A stretch of DNA of 64,000 nucleotides from Actinomycetota bacterium (lineage in GTDB: Bacteria; Actinomycetota; Acidimicrobiia; Acidimicrobiales; Ilumatobacteraceae). The stretch lies in contig JAUSLV010000002.1 in assembly GCA_030645495.1 (NCBI GenBank), forward strand, positions 186,001 through 250,000, in the 5' to 3' direction. The notes below the pieces were generated by a model. That model saw nothing but the letters and a program-made list of their open reading frames with translations, made no database searches and was not told the origin of the DNA. Each line of letters starts with the position of its first letter. The stretch's first letter is position 1. Of this stretch, positions 34,594 through 44,514 are shown in pieces. A program made the translations under genes and the position numbers.

Positions 34594-35340
34594 TCAGTCG
34601 AGCGCGCTGGTGGCCAGCGAGGCCTTGATCGCCGCCGAGTCGTACCACGGCACCACCAGGTCGTAGCCCTCGGCCGCCGTCTGCCGCGCGTAGTCGGGTG
34701 TCGTCGCGAAGATGCCGCACCGCTTGCCCTGGCGGTGCGCGGCCTCGCGGATGGCGTCGAACGCGGCCACCATCGGCAGCTCGGTGCGGTTCTGGCCCAC
34801 TCCGTGGCCGAGCGACAACCCCAGGTCGCCGGGGCCGATCAGCACGCCGTCCACGCCATCCACGGCAACGATCGAGTCCACGTGCTGCAAGCCGGCCGCG
34901 CTCTCCACCATCGGGATCACGATCACCTCGCGCGCCGCGGCCAGTGGATCGCTGCCGGGCGTGCCCGCGCGGAACACGCCGTACGAGCGCGTGCCCTCGG
35001 GGGCGTAACGCGTGGCGGCCACGATCCGCTGCGCCATCTGCGCCGACTGGCACATGGCCACGATCACACCGTCGAGCCCGGCGTCGAGCAGCCACCCGAT
35101 CAGGTCGGCGTCGTCGGAGGCGATGCGGGCCAGCACCGTCACCGGCCAGCGACCAGCGGCGCGCAGGCACTGCAACGCCACCGCCTGATCGATCGTGCCG
35201 TGCTGCATGTCGAGCACGATCGCATCGAAGTGCCCCGCGCCTGCAGCCAACTCCACCAGCTGCGGATCACCGATCGACACCCACGCGAGCCGGGCGTAGG
35301 TGCGCTGGTCCCAACGGCTGCGGAGGTGTGTGCTGGTCAT
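34594..35340 (-). CDS. HpcH/HpaI family aldolase
   Basis: 248-residue class II (metal-dependent) aldolase of the HpcH/HpaI and citrate lyase beta fold, which cleaves 2-oxo-4-hydroxy acids to pyruvate and an aldehyde. Family blocks: VLDMQHGTID, TRYAPEGTRSYGVFRAG, VIPMVESAAGL with the metal-ligand Glu, and VDGVLIGPGDLGLSLG with the metal-ligand Asp. The ATG at 35340 is preceded by GAGGAG. The natural substrate is unknown. It runs convergent to the VOC gene. Confidence 0.85.
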   Translation of the reverse strand: MTSTHLRSRWDQRTYARLAWVSIGDPQLVELAAGAGHFDAIVLDMQHGTIDQAVALQCLRAAGRWPVTVLARIASDDADLIGWLLDAGLDGVIVAMCQSAQMAQRIVAATRYAPEGTRSYGVFRAGTPGSDPLAAAREVIVIPMVESAAGLQHVDSIVAVDGVDGVLIGPGDLGLSLGHGVGQNRTELPMVAAFDAIREAAHRQGKRCGIFATTPDYARQTAAEGYDLVVPWYDSAAIKASLATSALD

Positions 35341-35420
35341 CTGGACTCCTCGGGTGCGGCGACGCTCGGAACGTACCAGCCCGCCCCACACCCCTCGCGG
35401 GAGCGACTACGGTCCGCTCG

Positions 35421-35990
35421 ATGACTCATGTACCCGCACCGTGGGAGCCGCCGATGGCCGGCTCGGAAGTCGAGCATCTGCTGGCCTCGCTGGATCGGTT
35501 GCGGGCCACGTTCTGGTGGAAGGCCCGCGAGCTGGATGCGGCCGGGCTGGCGTACCGCTTCCCGTCGTCGGCGCTGTCGTTGGGCCGGTTGCTGAAGCAC
35601 CTCGCACGCGCCGAGGACGACATGTTCACCCGCAAGCTGTGGGGCGAGACGCCGTCCGAGCCGTGGCGCTCGGCCCCGTGGAAGGACGACCCGGAGTGGG
35701 ACTTCACCTCCGCCGACCACGACTCGCCCGACGAGTTGTACGCGCTGTGGGCCGCCACCATCGAGCGCTCACGGGCGAGCGTGCAAAGGGCGCTCGCCGA
35801 CGGTGGCCTGGACCATCAGGCGCACCTCGGGTGGGGTGGCGCGCACACCAGCTTGCGCCGGCTGTTGTTCGACCTCGTGGAGGAGTACGGCCGCCACACC
35901 GGCCACGCCGACCTACTGCGTGAAGCAGTCGACGGCGTCGCCGGCGAAGACCCGCCCGACGGCATGCCCTGGCCCCACCCGCTGGGCTGA
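35421..35990 (+). CDS. DinB / DUF664 family protein
   Basis: 189-residue four-helix-bundle protein of the DinB superfamily, DUF664 branch, some members of which are mycothiol- or bacillithiol-dependent transferases. Seen: LLASLDRLRATFWWKARELD, LGRLLKHLARAEDDMF and EEYGRHTGHADLLREAVDG, in which the three metal-binding His positions can be matched (KHLARAEDD, RHTGHADL). TACGGT lies 7 bases before the ATG. Substrate unknown. Confidence 0.82.
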   Translation: MTHVPAPWEPPMAGSEVEHLLASLDRLRATFWWKARELDAAGLAYRFPSSALSLGRLLKHLARAEDDMFTRKLWGETPSEPWRSAPWKDDPEWDFTSADHDSPDELYALWAATIERSRASVQRALADGGLDHQAHLGWGGAHTSLRRLLFDLVEEYGRHTGHADLLREAVDGVAGEDPPDGMPWPHPLG

Positions 35991-35996
35991 GGAGTC

Positions 35997-36121
35997 AGCC
36001 GAACGGCGCCGAGGTAGTTGGCGCGGAAGAACGCATCGAACCCGTCGCCCGCGGCACCGTCGTCGCGTGGTGCTCTGGCTACAGACGCTGCGCAGTCGTT
36101 GGGGATGGTCACATCATCCAT
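35997..36121 (-). pseudogene. Remnant of an ECF sigma factor N-terminus
   Basis: On the minus strand an ATG at 36121 opens MDDVTIPNDC... leading to GFDAFFRANYLGAVRL, which resembles the start of region 2 of ECF sigma factors (F-x-x-x-Y/F-R-x-x-Y-x-x-x-V-R-L). After this the frame runs straight into the antisense of the DinB gene and similarity ends, so only about 40 residues remain. The 250-base gap 35991-36242 holds nothing else recognisable. The match is short and could be chance. Confidence 0.4.
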
Positions 36122-36242
36122 CACCCCGGCCAGCCCCGTTCGGTTCCGCGTTCGCCGAATCTGCCCGCAACCACCAACTGGAGGGTTTCGGTGCGGGGCG
36201 CCCACGTCGGAACCCTCGGGAATGGCCGGACCCCAACCCGGG

Positions 36243-36674
36243 CTACAGGTCGTAGCGGTAGACGTTGGTCTCGCGGGGCATGAAGCCGATGCGCTGGTAC
36301 AGGCGGTTGGCGGCCTCGCGTGACGGGCGCGAGGTGAGGTCGATGGTCTTGGCGCCCTTGCGTTGCGCGATGTCGATCGCGAAGCGGTTCAGCTGGTCGC
36401 CCACGCTCTGGCCGCGGGCGGAATCGTCGACCACCACGTCCTCGATCCAGGCGCGCACGCCGGTGGGGATGCGGAACACCACCAGCGTGAGCGTGCCCAC
36501 GATATGCCCATCGAGGCGGGCCACCAGCACGTCGCTGGCCGGCGACTGCACCATCTCGCGCACCTGCTCGATCGTGGGCGGGGCCGAGCTGCGCGACAGC
36601 TGGGGGATCAGGTGGGCGAATGCGTCGACCAGTTCCTGGTCGGCGACGGCGGCGATCTCGAGGGTGACACTCAC
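36243..36674 (-). CDS. GNAT family N-acetyltransferase
   Basis: 143-residue acetyltransferase. The acetyl-CoA region is RAWIEDVVVDDSARGQSVGDQL (residues about 80-101; R/Q-x-x-G-x-G/A loop slightly altered) followed by LTSRPSREAANRLYQRIGF. The GTG at 36674 has TACGTT 7 bases upstream on its strand (36682-36687), supporting this start. Substrate unknown. Confidence 0.83.
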   Translation of the reverse strand: MSVTLEIAAVADQELVDAFAHLIPQLSRSSAPPTIEQVREMVQSPASDVLVARLDGHIVGTLTLVVFRIPTGVRAWIEDVVVDDSARGQSVGDQLNRFAIDIAQRKGAKTIDLTSRPSREAANRLYQRIGFMPRETNVYRYDL

Positions 36675-36755
36675 GGCAGCCAACGTACTGCGCGCCCACC
36701 GGCGCCGGCCACTGGCCGACCGGGTGCGCGACCGCCAGCGGTAGGATTCCCGGGC

Positions 36756-37691
36756 ATGGAGCACGTCCGGTGGCTGGCGCAACCCACCCTTCAGCAACCG
36801 GTGCTCATCGCCGCCTTCACCGGCTGGAACGATGCCGCTGACGCCGCCAGCAACAGCGTGCGCCACCTCATCGAGGTGTGGCATGCCGAGCCGCTGGCCG
36901 AGATCGACCCCGAGGAGTTCACCGACTTCGCCACCGTGCGCCCGCACGTGCGGCTGACGGCCGAGCAGAAGCGGGCGATCGTGTGGCCCACCGTGGGCCT
37001 GTGGAGCGCACGCACGCCCGGCGGCGACGTGATCCTGATGCTCGGCCCCGAGCCGGCCTTGCGCTGGCGGCTGTTCACCGAGCAGATCGTGGGCATCGCC
37101 CAGCACTTCCAGGCCTCGATGGTGCTCACGCTGGGCGCGCTATTGGCCGACGTGCCGCACACCCGCCCCGTGCAACTGATCGGCACCGCCACCGACCAAG
37201 GCACGATCGATCGCTTCGACCTGCAGCGCAGCCGCTACGAAGGCCCCACCGGCATCGTCGGCGTGCTGCAAGACGCGTGCACCCGCACCGACCTGCCCTC
37301 GGCGTCGCTGTGGGCGGCCGTGCCCGCCTACGCCTCGCAGGTGCCCTCCCCCAAGGCCTCGCTGGCGCTGGTGCAGCGAGCCTGCGAGATGATCGGCACG
37401 CCCGCGCCGGTGGGTCGGCTGCAGGTCGAGTCGGCCGAGTACGAGACTCGCGTGTCGAACCTGGTGGCCGACGACGGCGACCTGATGGGCTACGTGAACC
37501 GGCTGGAGAGCATGTCGGACAACGGCGAACTCGACGACTTCGATCCCGACGACCTCGACGACGATGACGATGACGATGACGACAGCGTCGGCGGCGAGCT
37601 GGCCCCCGAACCCGACACCGAGGTGAACAGCGAAGAGCTGATGGCCGAGGTGGAGCGCTTCTTGCGCGACCAGGGTTCCAGCGAGAGCTGA
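36756..37691 (+). CDS. PAC2 family protein
   Basis: 311 residues. The PAC2 fold, related to proteasome assembly chaperones of eukaryotes, is seen from ALQ-like start VLIAAFTGWNDAADAAS through LWAAVPAYASQVPSPKASLALVQ, the family's most conserved block. The C-terminal 60 residues hold a run of about ten Asp (37554-37584) and an acidic tail, an extension I do not know from other members. Actinobacteria with proteasomes carry such genes; the bacterial role is not settled. TAGGAT lies 8 bases before the ATG. Confidence 0.85.
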   Translation: MEHVRWLAQPTLQQPVLIAAFTGWNDAADAASNSVRHLIEVWHAEPLAEIDPEEFTDFATVRPHVRLTAEQKRAIVWPTVGLWSARTPGGDVILMLGPEPALRWRLFTEQIVGIAQHFQASMVLTLGALLADVPHTRPVQLIGTATDQGTIDRFDLQRSRYEGPTGIVGVLQDACTRTDLPSASLWAAVPAYASQVPSPKASLALVQRACEMIGTPAPVGRLQVESAEYETRVSNLVADDGDLMGYVNRLESMSDNGELDDFDPDDLDDDDDDDDDSVGGELAPEPDTEVNSEELMAEVERFLRDQGSSES

Positions 37692-37707
37692 GCCGCGCCC
37701 ACCACGT

Positions 37708-38418
37708 TCAGGCCTGCGGCGGGTGCTCGCCGCGCCACACGGGCGATCGCGGCGGCTCGAACGTGGCAGCCTGACGGGCACCGTCGATGGCTGCGAACGC
37801 CGACGGCCCCCACCACTGTGCGCCCACCGTGGGAACCGGCAACGCGTCGCGCCCGAACCAGCCGACGGCCTGGGTTTCCAACGGGTGCGGCACCAGGCTG
37901 CCCCCGGTGGCACGGCAGTGGAACAGCAGCAAGTACATCCCGAACCGACTGAACCCGGCGCGCTGGCCGTCGATCACCGCCAGCAACTGCACGGGCTCGC
38001 ACTCCACACCCGTCTCCTCGAGCACTTCCTTCACCACCACTTCGGCGGGCGAATAGCCGACATCGGCCCAGCCGGTGGGGTACAGCCACAGCCCACTGTC
38101 GCCACGCTGCACGAGCAGGATCTCACCCGCGTCGTTGCCGACGATCGCCCCGATCGCCACCTTCGGGGTGACATATCCGGGAATGCCCTCGCCGACGCTC
38201 TCCATCCACTCCTGCACGAAGTGGTCGCTCTCGCGGCGCACCTCCAGCGCCTCGTCGGCCGCAGCCTTGATGTCGGCAGCCACGTGCAGCACCTCCTCGA
38301 ACCGCTCACGTTCGTAGAGGCTCTCGGAGAAGGCCAGCCCGGTGCGGGCGATACCCGCGAGCGTTTCGCTCCAGCGGGCGAGATCGCGGGTGAAGTCGTT
38401 GGGTGTGGCGTCACTCAC
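37708..38418 (-). CDS. Nudix hydrolase with N-terminal helical extension
   Basis: About 236 residues. The N-terminal 100 residues are helical (FTRDLARWSETLAGIARTG, EEVLHVAADIKAAADEAL), as in the Nudix_N-type hydrolases acting on ADP-ribose-like or sugar nucleotides. The Nudix box is GWADVGYSPAEVVVKEVLEE followed by TGVE, with Lys in place of the usual Arg before EV. The GTG at 38418 is chosen because a TATGGT hexamer lies 7 bases upstream on its strand (38426-38431); an ATG at 38430 overlaps that hexamer. Confidence 0.83.
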   Translation of the reverse strand: MSDATPNDFTRDLARWSETLAGIARTGLAFSESLYERERFEEVLHVAADIKAAADEALEVRRESDHFVQEWMESVGEGIPGYVTPKVAIGAIVGNDAGEILLVQRGDSGLWLYPTGWADVGYSPAEVVVKEVLEETGVECEPVQLLAVIDGQRAGFSRFGMYLLLFHCRATGGSLVPHPLETQAVGWFGRDALPVPTVGAQWWGPSAFAAIDGARQAATFEPPRSPVWRGEHPPQA

Positions 38419-38473
38419 GATCGCGACCATAGGCCCCGCCAACAGCCACGCGTACACTGGCCGCAGGTACGAA

Positions 38474-38518
38474 CCACCTTCCTGGTGGGCCGGGGGCCTC
38501 TCCCGTCGTCCCCGGCCC
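38474..38518 (+). promoter_or_regulatory. Overlapping alternative hairpins upstream of the substrate-binding protein
   Basis: CCACC/GGTGG (38474-38488, 5-base loop) and GGGCCGGGG/CCCCGGCCC (38487-38518, 14-base loop) share two bases and cannot both form. A TACACT element lies upstream near 38453 and another at 38533-38538, so the structures may lie in a leader of the first promoter. Regulatory meaning is a guess. Confidence 0.35.
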
Positions 38519-38545
38519 GCCACCTTCTCTCGTACACTCCGAGGC

Positions 38546-39832
38546 GTGCGCACCCACCACTCCGCTGCAATCCGCCGAGCCGTCGGACGGGTAGCAGTGG
38601 TGGCGATCACCGCCTCGATCGGTGCCTGTTCTGACGGTGGCGGGGCCGCACCCACGACGGCCGAGGAGACGACGTCAAGCACCGCCGCTCGCGATGACGA
38701 CGGCACGTTGATGATCGGGGCCGTGCTGCCCACGGTGGGGGTGTCTTCCGAGATCGGCGTCTCGATGACCACCGCACTCGATGTCGGCATCAACGAGATC
38801 AACGAGGCAGGCGGCGTGAACGGCCGCCCCGTGCGCCTCGTGTTCCGCGAAGAGGGCGACAACTCGGCCACGGCCGTGCTGGCGGTGCAGAGCCTGCTGC
38901 AGGCCGGTGTCGACGCGATCATCGGCCCCACCTCGTCGCCCGATCTGCTGGCAACACTCGGCGAAGCGGTCGACAGCGGCGTGCTCACGTGCGCTCCCAC
39001 CGCGTCGGCGCTGGCGCTCGACGGCTACCCCGACAACGGGTTGTTCTTCCGCACCGTCCCCAGCGACTCGCTGCAAGCGCAGGCCATGGCGCGGGTGGTG
39101 GAAACCTCGGGCACCAGCACCGCGGCAGTGGTGTACCTCGATGACAGCTACGGCCGACCGTTCGCCGAAGCCACCCGGTCGGCGATCGCCAGAGTCGGCA
39201 TGACCGTCAGTGCGTTCGTGGGCTTCACCTCGGGCGGCACCTCGATCGACGAGGCAGCTGCAGCGGTGGCGCAGGCACGCACCGGCGTCGTCGCCGTGGT
39301 GGCCGACGCCGTCACCGGGCCGGCGATTATCGCCGCGATCGACGCCGCCACCAACGGGCGGATGACGTTCGTCGTCAACGACGCAGTGCGCCGACCCGAT
39401 GCATCGGCGCCGCCGTTCGACGCCGACCTGTCGGCGCGAGTGGTCGGCGCGTCACCGCTCGCCTATGCCACGTCCACGTCGTTCCACGACTCGCTGCGCG
39501 AGGTCGATGCCGACGCCACCGGCCTGTTCGCGCACAACGCGTACGACTGCCTGGCGATCATCGCCCTCGCCGCCCTCGCCGCCGACAGCAGCGACCCGGC
39601 CACGATGGCCGCCGTGATTCCCGCGGTCACCGCCAGCGGCAGCCGCTGCTTCACCTACACCGAGTGCGCCGCCGCGCTCGCCGAGAGCCGCAACATCAAC
39701 TACGACGGCCCCGGCGCCACCCTGGCGATCAACCCCAGCGGCGAAATGACCAGCGCAGTTTTCGAGCGGTTCACGTTCGACGAGAACGGCCGCGACGTCG
39801 CCACCGGCCTGCTGCGACTCGGCGACGGCTGA
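38546..39832 (+). CDS. Branched-chain amino-acid-type ABC substrate-binding lipoprotein
   Basis: 428-residue periplasmic-binding protein (Peripla_BP_6 / LivJ type). A lipoprotein signal peptide ends ITASIGAC, followed by an Asp/Thr-rich linker. Domain blocks: LMIGAVLPTVGVSSEIG, GVNGRPVRLVFREEGDN, GVDAIIGPTSSPDLLATLG, and DDSYGRPFAEATRSAI. No permease or ATPase genes are near, so it either partners with distant components or acts as a sensor. TACACT lies 7 bases before the GTG, suggesting leaderless expression. Confidence 0.85.
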   Translation: MRTHHSAAIRRAVGRVAVVAITASIGACSDGGGAAPTTAEETTSSTAARDDDGTLMIGAVLPTVGVSSEIGVSMTTALDVGINEINEAGGVNGRPVRLVFREEGDNSATAVLAVQSLLQAGVDAIIGPTSSPDLLATLGEAVDSGVLTCAPTASALALDGYPDNGLFFRTVPSDSLQAQAMARVVETSGTSTAAVVYLDDSYGRPFAEATRSAIARVGMTVSAFVGFTSGGTSIDEAAAAVAQARTGVVAVVADAVTGPAIIAAIDAATNGRMTFVVNDAVRRPDASAPPFDADLSARVVGASPLAYATSTSFHDSLREVDADATGLFAHNAYDCLAIIALAALAADSSDPATMAAVIPAVTASGSRCFTYTECAAALAESRNINYDGPGATLAINPSGEMTSAVFERFTFDENGRDVATGLLRLGDG

Positions 39833-39862
39833 CAGCCGCGTTCGAAGGCAGGCGTTCGGGCG

Positions 39863-40543
39863 TCAGAGCGTGGCGACGAGTGCTTCCACCGGCACCACCA
39901 TGCCGGTGTAGAACGGCCCGAACTCGGCGTACACCGACGACGCCTCGTCGAAGCGCATCGTGTACACCACCTCCTTGAGGTCGTCGGGGTGCACGGCGAA
40001 CAGGGTGACGCCCCACTCATACTCGTCGAGGCCGGTGCTGCCGGTGACGTACTGCACCACGCGCCCGGCGAACTTGCGGCCGCTGGTGCCGTGCTCGTGC
40101 ATCAACCGCTTGCGATCGTCGAAGGGCAACGTGAACCAGTTGGCGTGCGCCTCACGCTTCTTCGACATCGGGTAGAAGCACCACGCCGGCATGTGGTGCG
40201 CCTTCGGCGGGATCTCGGGGTACAGGCGAGCCTTGATGTGCTCTTCGGGCATGCCCGCGGCGTACTCGCTGGCCTCGGTGAGGCTGACGTAGCTGTCGAC
40301 CACTTCCAGGCCGGCACGCTGCAGGCCCGACTGCAGCGCACGCAGCTGCTGCAGGTCTTCGTGCATCGCCATGAACGCCGCGTCGCACTTGTGGCCCAGC
40401 GTGGACACCGCCACCACCTGGGTGCCGGCAGCCTCGGCCTCGCGCACGGCGGCCACGACGGCGTCGCCGTCGAACATGGGGGTGGGCTTGCAGAACAGGT
40501 GCAGCACGCCACGGCCGACGGAGGGCTTGATCGCTTCGGTCAT
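39863..40543 (-). CDS. chdC: Coproheme decarboxylase (HemQ), chlorite-dismutase family
   Basis: 226-residue enzyme converting Fe-coproporphyrin III to heme b with peroxide, the last step of the coproporphyrin-dependent pathway used by actinobacteria and Firmicutes. Key features: the reactive Tyr in CFYPMSKKREAHANWFTLP and the proximal heme His in RLMHEHGTSGRKF. TAGCCT lies 6 bases before the ATG on its strand (40550-40555). No other heme genes are adjacent; it is followed by a separate fdhD upstream on the same strand. Confidence 0.92.
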   Translation of the reverse strand: MTEAIKPSVGRGVLHLFCKPTPMFDGDAVVAAVREAEAAGTQVVAVSTLGHKCDAAFMAMHEDLQQLRALQSGLQRAGLEVVDSYVSLTEASEYAAGMPEEHIKARLYPEIPPKAHHMPAWCFYPMSKKREAHANWFTLPFDDRKRLMHEHGTSGRKFAGRVVQYVTGSTGLDEYEWGVTLFAVHPDDLKEVVYTMRFDEASSVYAEFGPFYTGMVVPVEALVATL

Positions 40544-40552
40544 GCGTGCAGG

Positions 40553-41374
40553 CTACGGGTTCGACAGGCCGGGCGCGAGGCGCTCGGGCGAGTACACGTT
40601 GAGCCGATCGGCACGTGCGAACCCGGCCAGCACCATCCCCGCCCGGCGGGCCGTGTGCACTGCCAAGGCCGTGGGCGCGCTGACGGCCACGAGCGTGGCG
40701 AACCCGGCTGCCCAGGCCTTCTGCACCAGCTCGAAGCTGGCGCGACCACTCACGAACAGGCCCAGCCCGGTGGCCGGCAACAGCTCGTCGAGCAGCATCC
40801 GGCCGATCACCTTGTCGACCGCGTTGTGCCGCCCCACGTCCTCGCGGATGAGCAACACCTCGCCGGCGACGGTGAACGCGGCGGCGGCATGCACCGCGCC
40901 GGTGCTGTCGAACAGGCCCTGCGCGGCACGCACCCGCTCTGGAACAGCCTGTAGCACCTCCAGCGGGATCGGCGGCGTGGCCGGCAACGAGGTGAGCCGA
41001 GCGCACAGCTCGTCGATCGCGTCGTTACCGCACAGCCCGCAGCTGGACGTGGTGTTGCCCAGGCGTGGCCGCGGGGCGGGGGCGCGGCCGCCGGTGTCGA
41101 CCGTGACCACGTTGAAATCGCTGTCCGTGGCCGAACCGTTGGCGCAGTAGCGCACACCCGTGACCGCCATGCCGGCGAGCAGCCCCTCGGTGTGGCAGAA
41201 CCCGACAGCGAGCTCGTAGTCGTTGCCCGGCGTACGCATCGTGGTGCTGACCACCGTGCCGTCGAGCTGCACCGTCATCGGCTCTTCCACGATCAGGTCG
41301 TCGGGGGTACGAGCCCGCGAGCCATCACGCACCTTGGTGATGAGGAACGTCTCGCTGCGCCCACGAGCTGCCAT
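40553..41374 (-). CDS. fdhD: Formate dehydrogenase accessory sulfurtransferase FdhD
   Basis: 273 residues. FdhD passes sulfur from a cysteine desulfurase to the molybdenum cofactor of formate dehydrogenases. The CxxC motif is SSCGLCG and the family blocks VEEPMTVQLDG, GNDYELAVGFCHTEGLL and REDVGRHNAVDKVIG are intact. TACCGT lies 7 bases before the ATG on its strand (41382-41387). The formate dehydrogenase itself is not in the window. A MoaD/ThiS-type gene at 44.2 kb may serve the same cofactor. Confidence 0.93.
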   Translation of the reverse strand: MAARGRSETFLITKVRDGSRARTPDDLIVEEPMTVQLDGTVVSTTMRTPGNDYELAVGFCHTEGLLAGMAVTGVRYCANGSATDSDFNVVTVDTGGRAPAPRPRLGNTTSSCGLCGNDAIDELCARLTSLPATPPIPLEVLQAVPERVRAAQGLFDSTGAVHAAAAFTVAGEVLLIREDVGRHNAVDKVIGRMLLDELLPATGLGLFVSGRASFELVQKAWAAGFATLVAVSAPTALAVHTARRAGMVLAGFARADRLNVYSPERLAPGLSNP

Positions 41375-41435
41375 CGGGCCGACGGTAGCCGGACATTGCG
41401 CGATTGGGAACGACCGATCGGGTTATCGTTCGCGC

Positions 41436-42269
41436 ATGGCGACCCAGAGCACAGCCCAGAACCCCGCAGCCCAGAACCCCGCAGCCCAGAACAATGGACG
41501 GATCCTGGTTGCGGAACTCGTCGGCACGGCGGTGCTGATGCTGGGCGGCCCCGGCGTGGCGATCTTCACCGCCCAGTCAGTGGGCGTGCTCGGCGTGGCG
41601 CTGGGCTTCGGCCTCTCGCTGCTGATCATGGCCTACGTGATCGGGCCGATCAGCGGCTGCCACATCAACCCGGCCGTCACGCTGGGCCTGCTGCTGGCCA
41701 AGAAGATCAACGGTGCGCACGCGGCGTTCGCGGTCATCGGCCAGGTGATCGGCGGCATCGGTGGCGCGGCGATCATCTACGGCATCGCCAGCGGGCGCGA
41801 CACCTTCGAGCGCGGTTCGTTCGCCGCCAACCTGTGGAGCGGCGAGTACTACGGCCTGGGTGCGGCGATCGTGACCGAGGTGGTGCTGACCGCGCTGCTG
41901 GTGCTGGTGGTGCTGTTCACCACCACCAAGGGCTTCGCCCCCGGCATGGGCGGGCTGGTCGTGGGCCTCACGCTGACGCTGATCCACCTGATCTCGATCC
42001 CGATCGACAACACCTCGGTCAACCCGGCCCGGTCGCTGGGCACGGCGATGTTCGCCGAACCGTCCACCGATGCGCTGCAGCAGCTGTGGGCGTTCATCGT
42101 CTTCCCGCTGGTGGGCGCGATCGTCGGGGTGATCCTGTTCCTCGTGCTCGACGAGTCGCGCCTCGAGGACACGATGCTGGCCGAGGTGCCCGGCTTCACC
42201 GGCGCCCGCGACGCGATCGACAAGGTGGTCGACGAAGCGGTCGACGCCGTCAACGACGCCATCGACTGA
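41436..42269 (+). CDS. aqpZ: MIP family aquaporin
   Basis: 277-residue channel with six helices and both NPA boxes ([11 protein letters not shown] and [10 protein letters not shown]). The Arg after the second NPA and the narrow AqpZ-like pattern point to water rather than glycerol, though this is not certain. The N-terminus has a direct repeat ([12 protein letters not shown]), and a helical C-terminal extension of about 40 residues ([21 protein letters not shown]) is unusual. TATCGT lies 6 bases before the ATG. Confidence 0.88.
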   Translation: MATQSTAQNPAAQNPAAQNNGRILVAELVGTAVLMLGGPGVAIFTAQSVGVLGVALGFGLSLLIMAYVIGPISGCHINPAVTLGLLLAKKINGAHAAFAVIGQVIGGIGGAAIIYGIASGRDTFERGSFAANLWSGEYYGLGAAIVTEVVLTALLVLVVLFTTTKGFAPGMGGLVVGLTLTLIHLISIPIDNTSVNPARSLGTAMFAEPSTDALQQLWAFIVFPLVGAIVGVILFLVLDESRLEDTMLAEVPGFTGARDAIDKVVDEAVDAVNDAID

Positions 42270-42302
42270 CCCGCGCCCCACCCGCCACGGCGGGGCAGAG
42301 GG

Positions 42303-42332
42303 TTGCCGCTTTAGCAGTCCAGGGTTTAGAGT
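42303..42332 (+). promoter_or_regulatory. Putative groEL promoter
   Basis: TTGCCG (42303-42308) and TAGAGT (42327-42332) are spaced by 18 bases and lie just upstream of the CIRCE element, so the start point would fall within the operator. The hexamer matches are moderate. Confidence 0.5.
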
Positions 42333-42333
42333 G

Positions 42334-44027
<1,694 letters not shown>

Positions 44028-44040
<13 letters not shown>

Positions 44041-44083
44041 GCGAAGCGAAGTTGTCCGACCATTGAGCCGGAGGACTTCTGAG
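44028..44083 (+). repeat. Duplicated 14-base end of groEL
   Basis: GGAGGACTTCTGAG, spanning the last groEL codons and stop (44028-44041), recurs at 44070-44083, 29 bases after the first copy ends, between groEL and its terminator. It may be a small tandem duplication or a chance repeat. Confidence 0.55.
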
Positions 44084-44115
44084 CCGTCAGTGACGGTTCA
44101 GCGACTCGCTGAATT

Positions 44116-44149
44116 GAAAGGGCCCCGGGCGAACGCCCGGGGCCCTTTC
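44116..44149 (+). terminator. Strong terminator after groEL
   Basis: A perfect 15-bp stem (44116-44130 with 44135-44149, core GGGCCCCGGGC) and a 4-base loop GAAC, ending in CCCTTTC. It lies 75 bases after the groEL stop and before the convergent MoaD/ThiS gene. It is the strongest hairpin of its size in the window. Confidence 0.85.
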
Positions 44150-44165
44150 GCGTACGGGAGGTGGC

Positions 44166-44441
44166 TCAGCCGCCGGCGACGGCGGGGATGATGCTGACGG
44201 TCTCGCCGGCGGGCACCGCGGTGTTCAGCCCGTCGAGGTAGCGCACGTCGTCGTCGGCCACGAACAGGTTCACGAACTTGCGCAGCGCGCCCGACTCGTC
44301 GAGCAGGCGGTCGCGGAAGCCGGGGTGCGCGGCCTCGAGGTTGGTGATCACGTCGGCGAGGGTGGCGCCCTCCACCTGCACGGTCGAGTTGCCGCCCGCC
44401 ATCGGGCGCAGAGTGGTGGGGATGCGAACAGTCACGGCCAT
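44166..44441 (-). CDS. MoaD/ThiS family sulfur-carrier protein
   Basis: 91-residue ubiquitin-fold sulfur carrier ending in the diagnostic Gly-Gly (IIPAVAGG), which is adenylated and thiocarboxylated for molybdopterin or another sulfur product. The N-terminal MAVTVRIPTTLRPMAGG is typical of MoaD-like carriers used in cysteine or molybdopterin synthesis. TAGAGT lies 7 bases before the ATG on its strand (44449-44454). No E1-like or MoaE gene is adjacent. Confidence 0.87.
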   Translation of the reverse strand: MAVTVRIPTTLRPMAGGNSTVQVEGATLADVITNLEAAHPGFRDRLLDESGALRKFVNLFVADDDVRYLDGLNTAVPAGETVSIIPAVAGG

Positions 44442-44514
44442 GACTGAAACTCTACCCAGCCAGTCAGGATTTCGACGACCCGTGCCGGCCGCAGTCTCCC
44501 CTTAGCCTGGCCCG

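Noticed and set aside
38461-38520. SRP RNA or other structured small RNA gene
   Set aside because: The hairpins lack the conserved SRP GGAAG tetraloop region and asymmetric internal loop. Only a regulatory leader remains plausible.
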